Of a DNA stretch of 59,978 bases, positions 29,816 to 38,671 are shown one piece after another. The stretch is taken from the NCBI RefSeq assembly GCF_019219095.1, contig NZ_JAHUWH010000024.1, positions 1 to 59,978 on the forward strand, in the 5' to 3' direction. The position numbers were made by a program, and so were the translations under genes. The notes beneath the pieces were generated by a model. The model made no database searches and had not been told where the DNA came from. It saw only the letters and a program-made list of their open reading frames with translations. The stretch is from Acidovorax sp. sic0104 (lineage in GTDB: Bacteria > Pseudomonadota > Gammaproteobacteria > Burkholderiales > Burkholderiaceae_C). Every line of letters begins with the position of its first letter. Position 1 is the stretch's first letter.

Positions 29816-31003
29816 CTACAGCACCACCGGGATTTCGGTCGCAGGCGGTGTGTTGCGGCTGCGGCCGCAGCGAACCAGGCCGTCGATCATCACCATGCCG
29901 ATGCCCGGGATGTCGCCCAGCTGCACGCTCTCCAGCAGCGTGGCGCCGGCGGTGTGCTGTGCGCGGTCCATGAACACGAAGTCCGCCGCGCGGCCCGGCT
30001 CGATCAGCCCGCAGTTCAGGTTGCGGATGCGCGCGGTGTTGCCCGTGGCAAAGCAGAACACCAGCTCGGCAGGGATGTCTGCAAAGCTCGATATCAGCGC
30101 AATCATGCGCAGCATGCCCAGGGGCTGCACTCCCGAGCCGGCCGGGCCGTCGGTGCCCAGAATCACGCGGTGCGGGCACTTGAGCTCGATGGCCGCGCGC
30201 GCCGCCTGGATGGCGATCTTCTCGTTGCCGTTGTGCACCAGCTCGATGGCGCGCGATGACTTCTCGCACAGCTCGCAGACGTGCTTCCAGGGCAGCGAGG
30301 TGTGGCCGCCGTTGATGTGGCCGATCACATCGGCATCGGCCTCCAGCACCACGTCCTTGTCGATCAGGCCCGAGCCCGGAATGGACGGGCCGCCCGTGTG
30401 GATGGTGCTCTGGATGCCGTGCTTGCGCGCCCACGCCACCATTTGCTGGGCCTCGTAGCCGGCCTTGACGGATCCCAGGCCTACTTCGCCCAGCAGCGTC
30501 ACGCCCGCATCGGCCATGTCCTTGAAGTCCTGCTCGGTCATGCCTTTTTCAATGACCGGTGCGCCCGCGATCACCTTGACCCCGCCCGGGCGGAAGTTGT
30601 CGAATGCGCGCTGCGCGGTAATGGCCAGCGCCTTCAGGCCCACGATGTCCTTGGGGCGGCCGGGCAGGTGCACCTCGCCGGCCGAGACCATGGTGGTCAC
30701 GCCGCCGTTCATGGTGGAGTCGATCCAGCCGATCTGGTTCTGGCGCGGCGTCCAGTCGCCGAAGACCGGGTGCACGTGGCTGTCGATCAGGCCGGGCGCC
30801 ACGCAGGTCTTGCGTGCGTCGATCACGTTCTGCGCGTGTTCGGTGTCGCAATCCTTTTCGCGGCCCACGGCCACGATGAGTCCGTCATTCACGACGATGG
30901 TGTCGGCATCGAGAATGGGGCGCTCCAGGTCGCCCGACAACAAAAGACCGATGTTCTTGATGACCACTTTGCCCGACTTGCCGCCGGCTGCTGCTTCTGC
31001 CAT
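29816..31003 (-). CDS. Enamidase-like amidohydrolase (6-oxo-1,4,5,6-tetrahydronicotinate ring opening)
   Basis: 395 residues. The metal site of the amidohydrolase superfamily is complete: His76 and His78 (GLIDSHVHP), Glu173 (LLGEVGLGSVK) in the place of the bridging lysine, His202 (IHTGGPSIPGSG), His229/His234 (IGHINGGH) and Asp285 (LGTDGPAGSG). The HTGGPS and GTDGPAGSGVQPLGMLR phrases match the Eubacterium barkeri enamidase (EC 3.5.2.18), which opens the reduced ring to 2-formylglutarate and ammonia. Last gene of the minus-strand arm after tetR, fpr and ferredoxin. A hydantoinase- or imidazolonepropionase-type activity is a weaker alternative. Confidence 0.8.
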   Translation of the reverse strand: MAEAAAGGKSGKVVIKNIGLLLSGDLERPILDADTIVVNDGLIVAVGREKDCDTEHAQNVIDARKTCVAPGLIDSHVHPVFGDWTPRQNQIGWIDSTMNGGVTTMVSAGEVHLPGRPKDIVGLKALAITAQRAFDNFRPGGVKVIAGAPVIEKGMTEQDFKDMADAGVTLLGEVGLGSVKAGYEAQQMVAWARKHGIQSTIHTGGPSIPGSGLIDKDVVLEADADVIGHINGGHTSLPWKHVCELCEKSSRAIELVHNGNEKIAIQAARAAIELKCPHRVILGTDGPAGSGVQPLGMLRMIALISSFADIPAELVFCFATGNTARIRNLNCGLIEPGRAADFVFMDRAQHTAGATLLESVQLGDIPGIGMVMIDGLVRCGRSRNTPPATEIPVVL

Positions 31004-31125
31004 GGATTCTCCTCGTGGGGGTGGGGGACGCGGGGCTCGCAGTGGCGGCCCTCGCTAAGAAAAATCGTTGTGTCCTGGGGCACCTGCAGGTTCATGGCGC
31101 AAGCGCTCGCGCATCGTCCTGGCCG

Positions 31126-31833
31126 TCACTTGCCCTTAGGCAGGCTGGGGCCCGGCGCCACCGTGCGCAGCACGCTGTCGATGACGAAGGACTCCCAGTG
31201 CGCCAGCGCATCGGGCGTCTCCAGGTCTTCACCCAGGAAGGCCGACAGCGTGTGGCGGTTGGACATGTAGAAGTAGCCCGTGGCGGCGATCAGCAGGTAC
31301 ACGTCGCGCGCCGACACGTCCTTGCGGAACAGGCCCTGCGCTTGGCCGCTCTCCAGCACGCGGCGGATGACCTCGATGGCGGGCGAGGAGTATTCGCGGG
31401 CCCGCATGGACTTGGAGATGTGCTTGCCCTTGTGCAGGTTTTCGGTGTTGAGCAGCGTGATGAACTCGGGGTTCTTGCGGTAGTAGCCCACCACGAAGCG
31501 GATCACCGCCTGCAGCGCCTCGACAGGCCGTGCGGTGTCCAGGTCGAGCTTGGACTCCGCATCGTTCATGCGCCGGTAGGTTTCCTCCAGCACCTCGATG
31601 AACAGGCCTTCCTTGCTGCCGAAGTAGTAGTAGATCATCCGGTCGAAGGACTTGGCCGCCTTGGAGATCTTCTCCACGCTGCCGCCTTCGTAGCCGTAGC
31701 GCGCGAACACCTTGGTCGCCGCTTTCAGGATGTTGTCGCGCGTGGTCTGTGCGGCCTGCTCGCGCACCCCCGTCTTGCGCACGGTGGGAGATCGGCTGGA
31801 CGCTGTCCGGGTCTTGGGGGGAGTGGCAGACAT
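31126..31833 (-). CDS. TetR-family regulator of the pyridine-catabolism island
   Basis: 235 residues. The N-terminal HTH is plain (NILKAATKVFARYGYEGGSVEKISKAAKSFDRMIYYYFGSKEGLF). An unusually long basic N-terminal tail of about 30 residues precedes it. The C-terminal domain resembles the TetR_C branch found in RutR- and NicS-like proteins. It lies between the enamidase and ferredoxin reductase genes, on the same strand. Context makes it the likely repressor of the island, as NicS is for nicAB in Pseudomonas; the effector is not known. Confidence 0.85.
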   Translation of the reverse strand: MSATPPKTRTASSRSPTVRKTGVREQAAQTTRDNILKAATKVFARYGYEGGSVEKISKAAKSFDRMIYYYFGSKEGLFIEVLEETYRRMNDAESKLDLDTARPVEALQAVIRFVVGYYRKNPEFITLLNTENLHKGKHISKSMRAREYSSPAIEVIRRVLESGQAQGLFRKDVSARDVYLLIAATGYFYMSNRHTLSAFLGEDLETPDALAHWESFVIDSVLRTVAPGPSLPKGK

Positions 31834-31900
31834 GGCGGGTCCTGGTAGGTGGGGCCGGCAGCGGCACCTGTTCCACAGGTGTCCGGTGCCGGCCGGGAGG

Positions 31901-32677
31901 TCACTGCTCTGCGAACGCGCGTTCGATCACGAAGTCGCCCGGCTTCGTGGTGTTGCCTTCCTTGAAGCCGCGCTCTTCCATCATGTGCTTGAGGTCGCGC
32001 AGCATCTCGGGGCTGCCGCAGATCATCACGCGGTCTTCCAGCGGGTTGAGCGCCGGCAGGCCCAGGTCGCGGGCGAGCTGGCCGTTCTCGATCACGGTGG
32101 TCACGCGGCCCTGGTTCTTGAAGGGTTCGCGGGTCACGGTGGGGTAGTACTTGAGCTGCTTGCTCACGATCTCGCCCAGAAACTCGTGCTGTGGCAGTTC
32201 CTTGGTGATGTAGTCGTGGTAGGCCAGCTCCTTGACCTCGCGCACACCGTGCACCAGGATGACCTCTTCGAACTTTTCATAGGTCTCGGGGTCGCGCATC
32301 AGGCTCAGGAAAGGCGCGACGCCCGTGCCGGTGGAGAGCATGTACAGCCGCTTGGCGGGCAGCAGGTAGTCAATGAGCAAGGTGCCTGTGGGCTTCTTGC
32401 CCACCACGATGGTGTCGCCTACCTTGATGTGCTGCAGCCGTGATGTCAGCGGGCCGTCGGGCACCTTGATCGACAGGAACTCCAGGTGCTCTTCGTAGTT
32501 GGCGCTGGCAATGCTGTAGGCGCGCAGCAGCGGTTTGCCGTTTTCGCCACGCAGGCCGATCATCGTGAAATGGCCGTTGGAAAAGCGCAGGGCCGTGTCC
32601 CGCGTGGTGGTGAAGGAGAAAAGGCGGTCCGTCCAGTGGTGGACGGAGAGGACGCGTTCTTCGAGAAAGGCGCTCAT
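31901..32677 (-). CDS. fpr: Ferredoxin-NADP+ reductase
   Basis: 258 residues, the length of subclass-I bacterial FPRs. The FAD-binding motif is RAYSIAS, the NADP-binding motif STGTGVAPFLSLMRDPE, and the C-terminus ends FVIERAFAEQ, as in Pseudomonas and Azotobacter FPRs. It moves electrons between NADPH and ferredoxin. It is followed (upstream on the minus strand) by a 7Fe ferredoxin, and across the divergent promoter by a ferredoxin-dependent reductase. It therefore probably feeds that reaction rather than only the oxidative stress response; this specific role is inferred. Confidence 0.92.
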   Translation of the reverse strand: MSAFLEERVLSVHHWTDRLFSFTTTRDTALRFSNGHFTMIGLRGENGKPLLRAYSIASANYEEHLEFLSIKVPDGPLTSRLQHIKVGDTIVVGKKPTGTLLIDYLLPAKRLYMLSTGTGVAPFLSLMRDPETYEKFEEVILVHGVREVKELAYHDYITKELPQHEFLGEIVSKQLKYYPTVTREPFKNQGRVTTVIENGQLARDLGLPALNPLEDRVMICGSPEMLRDLKHMMEERGFKEGNTTKPGDFVIERAFAEQ

Positions 32678-32753
32678 GGTGCTTGGTCGGAAAAGTTGAA
32701 AGTACAGAAGAAAACTGGCTGAAGTCCGCGCTGGCGGCGTGCTGGAGCGGGGC

Positions 32754-33083
32754 TCAGAACGCGATATCCAGGCCGGAAAGCTTGTGGCTCACAACCCTCC
32801 ATTGTTCCGCATCTGGCAAAGCCGGTTTTCTTTTGGTGATTGTGGGCAGTCCGGGAGCCAGTTTCCTGTTGAATTCCAGAAAGATTTCCATTCCTTGCGG
32901 CAGGTCGTCTTCCGCATAGATGGCGTTGGCCGGGCACTCGGGGATGCACACCGCGCAGTCGATGCATTCATCCGGGTCGATCACGAGATACTCCGGACCC
33001 TCCTTGAAGCAGTCGACAGGGCAGACATCGACGCAGTCGGTGTACTTGCACCGAATACAGGCATCCGTCACAACATGCGTCAT
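32754..33083 (-). CDS. fdxA: 7Fe-type ferredoxin (FdxA/FdI-like)
   Basis: 109 residues from the ATG at 33083. The cysteine pattern is that of seven-iron ferredoxins. Cys9, Cys17 and Cys50 would hold the 3Fe-4S cluster. Cys21, Cys40, Cys43 and Cys46 would hold the 4Fe-4S cluster, with a free Cys25. The C-terminal 50 residues ([22 protein letters not shown]) match the FdI-type extension. First gene of the minus-strand arm, facing the hydroxynicotinate reductase-like gene across a 162-bp divergent promoter. Likely electron donor to that enzyme. Confidence 0.92.
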   Translation of the reverse strand: MTHVVTDACIRCKYTDCVDVCPVDCFKEGPEYLVIDPDECIDCAVCIPECPANAIYAEDDLPQGMEIFLEFNRKLAPGLPTITKRKPALPDAEQWRVVSHKLSGLDIAF

Positions 33084-33149
33084 TTTGGGGCTCCTCTTGC
33101 ACCGTTTCGGGGGGTGCGAAAACACCATTGCGGACCATCGGCGATTACG

Positions 33150-33170
33150 CTACATTCGCGATCAATGTAG
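33150..33170. promoter_or_regulatory. Candidate TetR operator in the fdxA/hnr divergent promoter
   Basis: CTACATT-N7-AATGTAG is a perfect 7-bp inverted repeat. It overlaps a second one, GATCA-ATGTAG-TGATC (33160-33175). Both lie in an AT-rich spacer that must serve both arms of the island, so a regulator bound here could control everything. Confidence 0.45.
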
Positions 33171-33245
33171 TGATCACAACATTTAAGTTAAGTGAATGCT
33201 ACACAAAATGCAATGCGCGTACAAGCATTTGAAAAGATGCAATGA

Positions 33246-34892
33246 ATGGGCTCCACGATGACTGAACACACCAAGACCGACGGGCTTCCAGGCATGGATG
33301 CGCCAGAGCTGCCGCAGGTGCTGGAGCGCGCCAGGCCGCGCAACGAGCGCATGAATGCCGCCAAGGTGGAGTGCAACGCGTGCCCCGTGCTGTGCCAGCT
33401 CTCGGAAGGCCGTGCGGGCGCCTGCGACCGCTATGCCAACCAGGGCGGTGTGCTGGTGCGCGTGGACCCGGTGGTGGTGCTGCGCAAGACGCTGGAGGCG
33501 GGTGAAGCGGCGCTGGTGCCGTTCGCGGGACGCTCGTCCGCGGCGGATGCCAACGTGCCGGTGGATGTCGCCGACAGCACCGCCGGGCAGCCCGCCTGGA
33601 GCGGCGACCTGCTGCTGACAGAAGAAGTGTTCGTCACGGGCGTGGGCTCCTCCACCACGTATCCCGACTACAAGCCCGCGCCCTTCATCGTGGGCTCCAA
33701 GGTCGACGGCGTGGACATGGTGACGGTGGTCACCGAGGGCATCTTCAGCTACTGCAGCTTCAAGGTGAAGATCGACACCGACCGCTTCCTCGGGCCAGAG
33801 CAGGCCAATGTGCGCTGCAAGGGCGAGGTGGTGGGGCATGTCACCACCGCCGAATACGGATCGCAGATGCTGTCGCTCGGCGGCGTGCACCACCTGACCG
33901 GCGGCAGCAAGAAGGAAGGGCGCATCGCCAACGAGATGATGCAGCTTCTGGGCAACAAGCAGGCTGTGGAGCTCACCATCGACGGCGGCTCGCAGCTCGT
34001 CATTCAGGCCGGGCAGGCGCCCATCGTCAACGGCGTGGCCGAGCAGCGCATGCGTGTGGGCTGCGGCTCGGCAGCCATCGGCATCTTTGCGCGCCAGTTC
34101 TTTGGCCAGGCCGACGAGGTGGTGGTGGTGGACGACCACATTACCGGCGTGCTTACCGAGCACCAGGCCGGCCGCTGCTTGGACATGAAGCCCTCGGGCA
34201 TCCAGATGCGCGGGCGCAAGTCCACCCCGGGCCGCTACTTCCAGGTGGCCAACCCGGGCACGGGCTGGGGCGGCACCGACATTGCCGACCCGCTGTCGAT
34301 CATCGAAGGCTGGGACGAATCCGTCGCCTGGCCGGGCCTGCGCCTGCTCATGACCTCCACCACCGGCGAGCATGCCAGCTGGTATGTGCTTGACGAATCG
34401 CTGGTGCCGGTGGAGGCCGAGATGCCCGCCACCGTGCGCCGCATCGTGGACCGCATCGGCGAGAACTGCGAGCCCTCGCTCACTTCGGTGCTGTTCCTGG
34501 GCGGCGCGGGTGGCAGCCTGCGCGCGGGCGTCACCGAAAATCCGGTGCTGCTCACGCGCTCCATCAAGAACGCGCTTGTCAACGTGACCTGCGGCGGCGC
34601 GCCCGCCTATGTATGGCCCGGCGGGGGCATCACTGTGATGGCCGATGTGCTGCGCATGCCCGACAACAGCTTTGGCACCGTGCCCACCCCCGCCATCGTG
34701 GCGCCCATCGAGTTCACCATGCGCCGTTCCGACTACGAAGCGCTGGGCGGCCATGCTGACCAGATCCGCAGCCTGCGCGAAGTGCTGGAGCACGGGGCGT
34801 GGCACAACGACGGGGCGCCGCAGGCCCTGTTCTGGCAGGCGCTGCCCGTGGCCAACCCCTGGCCGCTGGGACGCGCTCCCCTGCTGGGCTGA
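33246..34892 (+). CDS. hnr: 6-hydroxynicotinate reductase-like iron-sulfur protein
   Basis: 548 residues; a second ATG at 33258 is equally plausible as start. The N-terminus carries a four-cysteine motif (Cys43, Cys46, Cys50, Cys60: CNACPVLCQLSEGRAGAC) suited to a 4Fe-4S cluster. The rest is a long globular domain with several Gly-rich loops (GAGGSLRAG; GGAPAYVWPGGG). Overall it resembles the protein annotated as 6-hydroxynicotinate reductase (EC 1.3.7.1) of Eubacterium barkeri, which uses reduced ferredoxin. The adjacent ferredoxin, its reductase and the enamidase make this assignment coherent. A related reduction of another hydroxypyridine is possible. Confidence 0.75.
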   Translation: MGSTMTEHTKTDGLPGMDAPELPQVLERARPRNERMNAAKVECNACPVLCQLSEGRAGACDRYANQGGVLVRVDPVVVLRKTLEAGEAALVPFAGRSSAADANVPVDVADSTAGQPAWSGDLLLTEEVFVTGVGSSTTYPDYKPAPFIVGSKVDGVDMVTVVTEGIFSYCSFKVKIDTDRFLGPEQANVRCKGEVVGHVTTAEYGSQMLSLGGVHHLTGGSKKEGRIANEMMQLLGNKQAVELTIDGGSQLVIQAGQAPIVNGVAEQRMRVGCGSAAIGIFARQFFGQADEVVVVDDHITGVLTEHQAGRCLDMKPSGIQMRGRKSTPGRYFQVANPGTGWGGTDIADPLSIIEGWDESVAWPGLRLLMTSTTGEHASWYVLDESLVPVEAEMPATVRRIVDRIGENCEPSLTSVLFLGGAGGSLRAGVTENPVLLTRSIKNALVNVTCGGAPAYVWPGGGITVMADVLRMPDNSFGTVPTPAIVAPIEFTMRRSDYEALGGHADQIRSLREVLEHGAWHNDGAPQALFWQALPVANPWPLGRAPLLG

Positions 34893-34905
34893 ACGGGCGC
34901 ACGCA

Positions 34906-35826
34906 ATGCACGCCTGCCGCAACTTCCTGCCCGATGGCCGCTGGCACTTCCAGCATGGCCCGATGGACCTGGTCATCCAGGCCGACGGTCTCCGCAGCGC
35001 CGTAGCCGAGGCCTACGAAAGCGCGTGGCAGCGGTTTGAAGGCCTGCTGCAGGAGCTGGTCGACGAACTGCCCGGACTGCGCGCGCCCGTGGGCGAGACC
35101 ACCTCGCTGCAGGGCGTGGTCGCCCAGCGCATGTGGCTCGCTTGTCATCCCTATCGCAAGGGATTCATGACGCCAATGGCCGCGGTGGCGGGCTCCGTCG
35201 CCCAGGAGATCCTTGGCTGCTTCAGGTGTGACGGCATTGATCGCGCCTGGGTCAACAACGGTGGCGACATTGCGCTGCACCTCGCCCCTGGCCAGTCGGC
35301 CTCGGTGGGGGTGTATGCGGACATCGCCAGGCTCGATGCCGCTCAGTTGCGCCACGGGCTGCTGCTGGACGGCCAACTGCGCATCGACAGCACCATGCCG
35401 GTGCGTGGCGTGGCCACCAGCGGCTGGCGCGGGCGCAGCCAGTCGCTTGGCATCGCCGACAGCGTTACCGTGCTGGCGCGCACCGCCGCAGAGGCAGATG
35501 CAGCGGCCACCGTGGTCGCCAACGCCGTGAACGTGCTGGACGAGCGCATCACCCGCATGCCGGCCTGGCTGGTGCGCGATGACAGCGACCTGGGCGCCAT
35601 TCCCGTCACAGTGGATGTGCCGCCGCTGCCTCGGTCACAGGTGCAGCGCGCGCTGCAGCAGGGGCTGCAAAAAGCGCAAGAATTGCAGTCGCGCGGACTG
35701 ATCTGGTTTGCGCTCCTGGCCTGCCAGGGCGAGTTCACCGCGACGAGAGCGCCCGGGGTCTCGCTGACGGGTCTGCCCGCAGCGAAAGACATGGCGGCGC
35801 AAGAAGTTGGTTCAGTATTTGCTTAA
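34906..35826 (+). CDS. UPF0280 family protein (ApbE-like fold suspected)
   Basis: 306 residues from the ATG at 34906, only 13 bp after the hydroxynicotinate reductase-like gene. The central stretch HPYRKGFMTPMAAVAGSVAQEILGC and WVNNGGDIALHLAPGQ resembles the N-G-G-D-I motif of ApbE-type flavin transferases, and ATSGWRGRSQSLGIADSVTV resembles their metal-site threonine region. UPF0280 members have no proven function. Tight coupling to the reductase suggests a maturation role, for example covalent flavin attachment, or a catalytic role on the same substrate; both are inferences. Confidence 0.7.
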   Translation: MHACRNFLPDGRWHFQHGPMDLVIQADGLRSAVAEAYESAWQRFEGLLQELVDELPGLRAPVGETTSLQGVVAQRMWLACHPYRKGFMTPMAAVAGSVAQEILGCFRCDGIDRAWVNNGGDIALHLAPGQSASVGVYADIARLDAAQLRHGLLLDGQLRIDSTMPVRGVATSGWRGRSQSLGIADSVTVLARTAAEADAAATVVANAVNVLDERITRMPAWLVRDDSDLGAIPVTVDVPPLPRSQVQRALQQGLQKAQELQSRGLIWFALLACQGEFTATRAPGVSLTGLPAAKDMAAQEVGSVFA

Positions 35827-35853
35827 CGAATTTACAGGCTCACAGGTCCCCCC

Positions 35854-36495
35854 ATGATCCAGATACGACGCGTTTTCACCCACCTCGAAGAGATCCGGCA
35901 CGAATTCGGCCCGGCGGCCGATGTGCCGTTGCTGCGCGGTGCCATCGGCGCGGTGCTGACCAACCCCTACGCAGGCCGCTACGAGGCCGACATCCTGCCC
36001 ATGATGGAAGCGCTGCAGGATGTGGGCCTGGACATGGCCCGGCGCCTGCTCGCAGCCATGGGCGTGCCCGCCGAGCGCATCGAGACCTACGGCAAGGGCG
36101 CCATCGTGGGGGCGGCCGGCGAACTGGAGCACGGTGCGCTGTGGCACGTGCCGGGCGGCTACGCCATGCGCGAACTGCTGGGCTGGAAGGGCGATCGCAA
36201 TGCCTACGCCAAGGGCCAGGCCGAAGAGAAGACGGGCCAGCCCGCCAACGCGCTGTCCATCGTTCCTTCCACCAAGAAGGTGGGCGGCCCGGGCGCGGCG
36301 CTCGACGTGCCGCTCACGCACATCAACGCCAGCTACGTGCGCAGCCACTTCGACGCGATGGAGGTGCGGGTTCCCGGTGCGCCGCTGGCCGACGAGATCG
36401 TCTTCATCCTGGCCATGACCACCGGCCCCCGCGTGCACGCCCGCGTGGGCGGGCTCAAGGCGCAGGACATCAGCCAGTGGAACGGCCTGCGCTAG
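35854..36495 (+). CDS. 'Amino acid synthesis' family protein (DUF1185), copy 1
   Basis: 213 residues. It belongs to the DUF1185/AA_synth family known from a Bordetella crystal structure without assigned reaction. It shares with the next gene the core phrases TYGKGAIVGAAGELEHGA, VPSTKKVGGPGAALDVPLTH and ASYVRSHFDAMEVRV. This copy has an insert of about 20 residues (WHVPGGYAMRELLGWKGDRN). There is no signal peptide, so it is cytoplasmic. It lies in the middle of the pyridine-catabolism operon, which argues against a role in amino acid synthesis. Confidence 0.75.
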   Translation: MIQIRRVFTHLEEIRHEFGPAADVPLLRGAIGAVLTNPYAGRYEADILPMMEALQDVGLDMARRLLAAMGVPAERIETYGKGAIVGAAGELEHGALWHVPGGYAMRELLGWKGDRNAYAKGQAEEKTGQPANALSIVPSTKKVGGPGAALDVPLTHINASYVRSHFDAMEVRVPGAPLADEIVFILAMTTGPRVHARVGGLKAQDISQWNGLR

Positions 36496-36549
36496 GCCCG
36501 GCGCGATAGCGCAAGAACGCAGCAACACAAGAACCCAGGAGTACAAGAC

Positions 36550-37134
36550 ATGCCCGCCAAGATCCGGAAAATCATCGTGCAGACCGACGAAGTGCGTGTG
36601 GAAATGGGGCGCGACGTGCAGCCGCCCGTGCGCAAGGCCCTTGCCATGGCCGTGATCGAGAACCCGTTTGCCGGCCGCTACGCCGAAAACCTCGATGAGC
36701 TCACGGCCATCGGCGAAGAGCTGGGTGCGCTGCTCGGCCAACGCTGCGTGCAGGCCCTGGGCATCGAGCCCGGCCAGGCGCACAGCTATGGCAAGGCCGC
36801 CATCGTGGGCGAGGCCGGTGAACTGGAGCATGCCGCCGCCATCCTGCACCCCAAGCTCGGCGCACCGCTGCGCGTGGCGGTCGAGAAGGGTGCGGCCCTC
36901 GTGCCCTCCAGCAAGAAGATCGGAAGCCTGGGCACGGCCATCGACGTGCCGCTGGGCCACAAGGACGCCGCGTACGTGCGCAGCCACTTCGACGCCATGG
37001 AGGCCCGCGTGGCCGACGCACCCCGCGCCAACGAGATCGTGGTCGCCATCGTCGTCACCGACAGCGGCCGGCCGCTGCCGCGCGTCGGCGGGCTCAAGGT
37101 CTCCGACATTCAGGGTCTGGACGGCCTGCGCTGA
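36550..37134 (+). CDS. 'Amino acid synthesis' family protein (DUF1185), copy 2
   Basis: 194 residues, a paralogue of the preceding gene: SYGKAAIVGEAGELEHAAA, VPSSKKIGSLGTAIDVPLGH, AAYVRSHFDAMEARV. It is shorter because it lacks the insert of copy 1. The two may form a heteromer or act on successive intermediates. 54 bp separate them. The conserved E-L-E-H and S/T-K-K stretches look like active-site residues, but no reaction is known. Confidence 0.75.
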   Translation: MPAKIRKIIVQTDEVRVEMGRDVQPPVRKALAMAVIENPFAGRYAENLDELTAIGEELGALLGQRCVQALGIEPGQAHSYGKAAIVGEAGELEHAAAILHPKLGAPLRVAVEKGAALVPSSKKIGSLGTAIDVPLGHKDAAYVRSHFDAMEARVADAPRANEIVVAIVVTDSGRPLPRVGGLKVSDIQGLDGLR

Positions 37135-37212
37135 ATGCCCCGCGCCGCACTACCATCTCTCCCCGTCCCCAACGATCTCCCACACCAACCCTACCTTTTC
37201 AGGAGTGTTCCC

Positions 37213-38418
37213 ATGACGATGCGACAAAACCTCATGCGTGCCACGGCCGCAGCCGCGCTGGCCATCACGCTGGCCCCTGTGCACGCACAGGATGTCATCA
37301 AGATTGGTGAGATCAACAGCTACAAGGCGCAGCCCGCATTCCTGGAGCCCTACAAGAAAGGCATGGAGTTGGCGGTGGACGAGATCAACGCCTCGGGTGG
37401 CCTGCTGGGCAAGAAGGTCCAGCTCGTGATCCGCGACGACAACGCCAACCCCGGCGACGCGGTGCGCGTGGCTGAAGAGCTGGTCTCGCGCGAAAAGGTG
37501 GACGTGCTCACGGGCTCCTTCCTGTCGCACATCGGCCTGGCGCTGACCGACTTCGCCAAGCAAAAGAAATTCTTCTTTCTGGCCAGCGAGCCGCTGACCG
37601 ACAAGATCGTCTGGCAGAACGGCAACCGCTACACCTACCGCCTGCGTGCCTCCACCTACATGCAGGTGGCGATGATGGTGCCGGACGCCGCGGCCTTGAA
37701 GAAGAAGCGCTGGGCCCTGGTGTACCCCAACTACGAATATGGCCAGTCGGCGGTGGCCACCTTCAAGCAGCTGCTCAAGGCCGCACAGCCCGATGTGGAA
37801 TTCGTCGTGGAACAGGCGCCGCCACTGGGCAAGGTCGATTCGGGCAGCGTGGTGCAGGCCCTGGCCGATGCCAAGCCCGATGCGATCTTCAATGTGCTGT
37901 TCGGTGCCGACCTGTCCAAGTTCGTGCGCGAAGGCAACACCCGCGGCCTGTTCAAGGACCGTGAGGTGGTCAGCCTGCTGACCGGCGAGCCCGAGTACAT
38001 GGACCCGCTCAAGGACGAGGCTCCCAATGGCTGGATCGTGACCGGATACCCCTGGTACGGCATCCAGACCCCCGAGCACAAGGCTTTCCAGACGGCCTAC
38101 CAGGGCAAGTTCAACGACTACCCGCGCCTGGGCTCCGTGGTGGGCTACAGCGCCATCAAGTCTTTGGCCGAGGGCATCAAGAAGGCAGGCTCTACCGACA
38201 CCGAAAAGCTCATCGTTGCGTTCAAGGGCCTGCAGGTGACCACGCCGTTCGGCCGCGCCACCTACCGCGCCGAAGACAACCAGTCCACCATGGGCAGCTA
38301 TGTGGGCCGCACCAAGAACGAAGGTGGCAAGGGCGTGATGGTCGACTACCGCTATGTGGACGGCGCCAAGGTACAGCCAACCGCTGAAGAAGTGAAGAAG
38401 CTGCGCGCGGCAGACTGA
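37213..38418 (+). CDS. ABC transporter periplasmic binding protein (HAAT/LivJ-type), first of two
   Basis: 401 residues from the ATG at 37213, with AGGAGTG upstream. A standard signal peptide (ATAAAALAITLAPVHAQ) precedes a LivJ-type fold beginning DVIKIGEINSYKAQPAF. Motifs include GMELAVDEINASGGLLGKKVQL and DAVRVAEELVSREKVDVLTGS. Likely ligand, judged from the operon, is nicotinate, a hydroxypyridine or a related heterocyclic acid; sequence alone does not show it. The permease and ATPase genes follow after 253 bp. Confidence 0.85.
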   Translation: MTMRQNLMRATAAAALAITLAPVHAQDVIKIGEINSYKAQPAFLEPYKKGMELAVDEINASGGLLGKKVQLVIRDDNANPGDAVRVAEELVSREKVDVLTGSFLSHIGLALTDFAKQKKFFFLASEPLTDKIVWQNGNRYTYRLRASTYMQVAMMVPDAAALKKKRWALVYPNYEYGQSAVATFKQLLKAAQPDVEFVVEQAPPLGKVDSGSVVQALADAKPDAIFNVLFGADLSKFVREGNTRGLFKDREVVSLLTGEPEYMDPLKDEAPNGWIVTGYPWYGIQTPEHKAFQTAYQGKFNDYPRLGSVVGYSAIKSLAEGIKKAGSTDTEKLIVAFKGLQVTTPFGRATYRAEDNQSTMGSYVGRTKNEGGKGVMVDYRYVDGAKVQPTAEEVKKLRAAD

Positions 38419-38533
38419 GGCAGGCGCTCCGCAGGCGCCGGTGCCAGAGCGCCCGCTGCTCGCATTGCTGCTGTCCCCCCGGCGTGCAGGCCGGCCAGCG
38501 CGGCCTTTGCATTGGCACCACCGTTCACGCTGA

Positions 38534-38567
38534 GCCTGTCGAAGCGCTGCGCAAGGCTTCGGCAGGC
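38534..38567. repeat. REP-like palindrome (GCCTGTCGAAGC / GCTTCGGCAGGC)
   Basis: Arms at 38534-38545 and 38556-38567 pair over 12 positions with one mismatch or G-U. The core CTGAGCCTGTCGAAG is a common dispersed palindromic repeat in proteobacteria. It sits in the 253-bp gap between the binding-protein and permease genes and could reduce readthrough or stabilise the upstream mRNA. The rest of the gap holds nothing I recognise. Confidence 0.6.
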
Positions 38568-38671
38568 CCGGTGCGACCGGCTGGGCTGGGCGCCGCACGT
38601 TGCTCTCTAGTGCCACACCGCAGGCGCAGGCCTGCAGGGATGAACCTTGCCGTGACCCCGAAGGATCTGGA

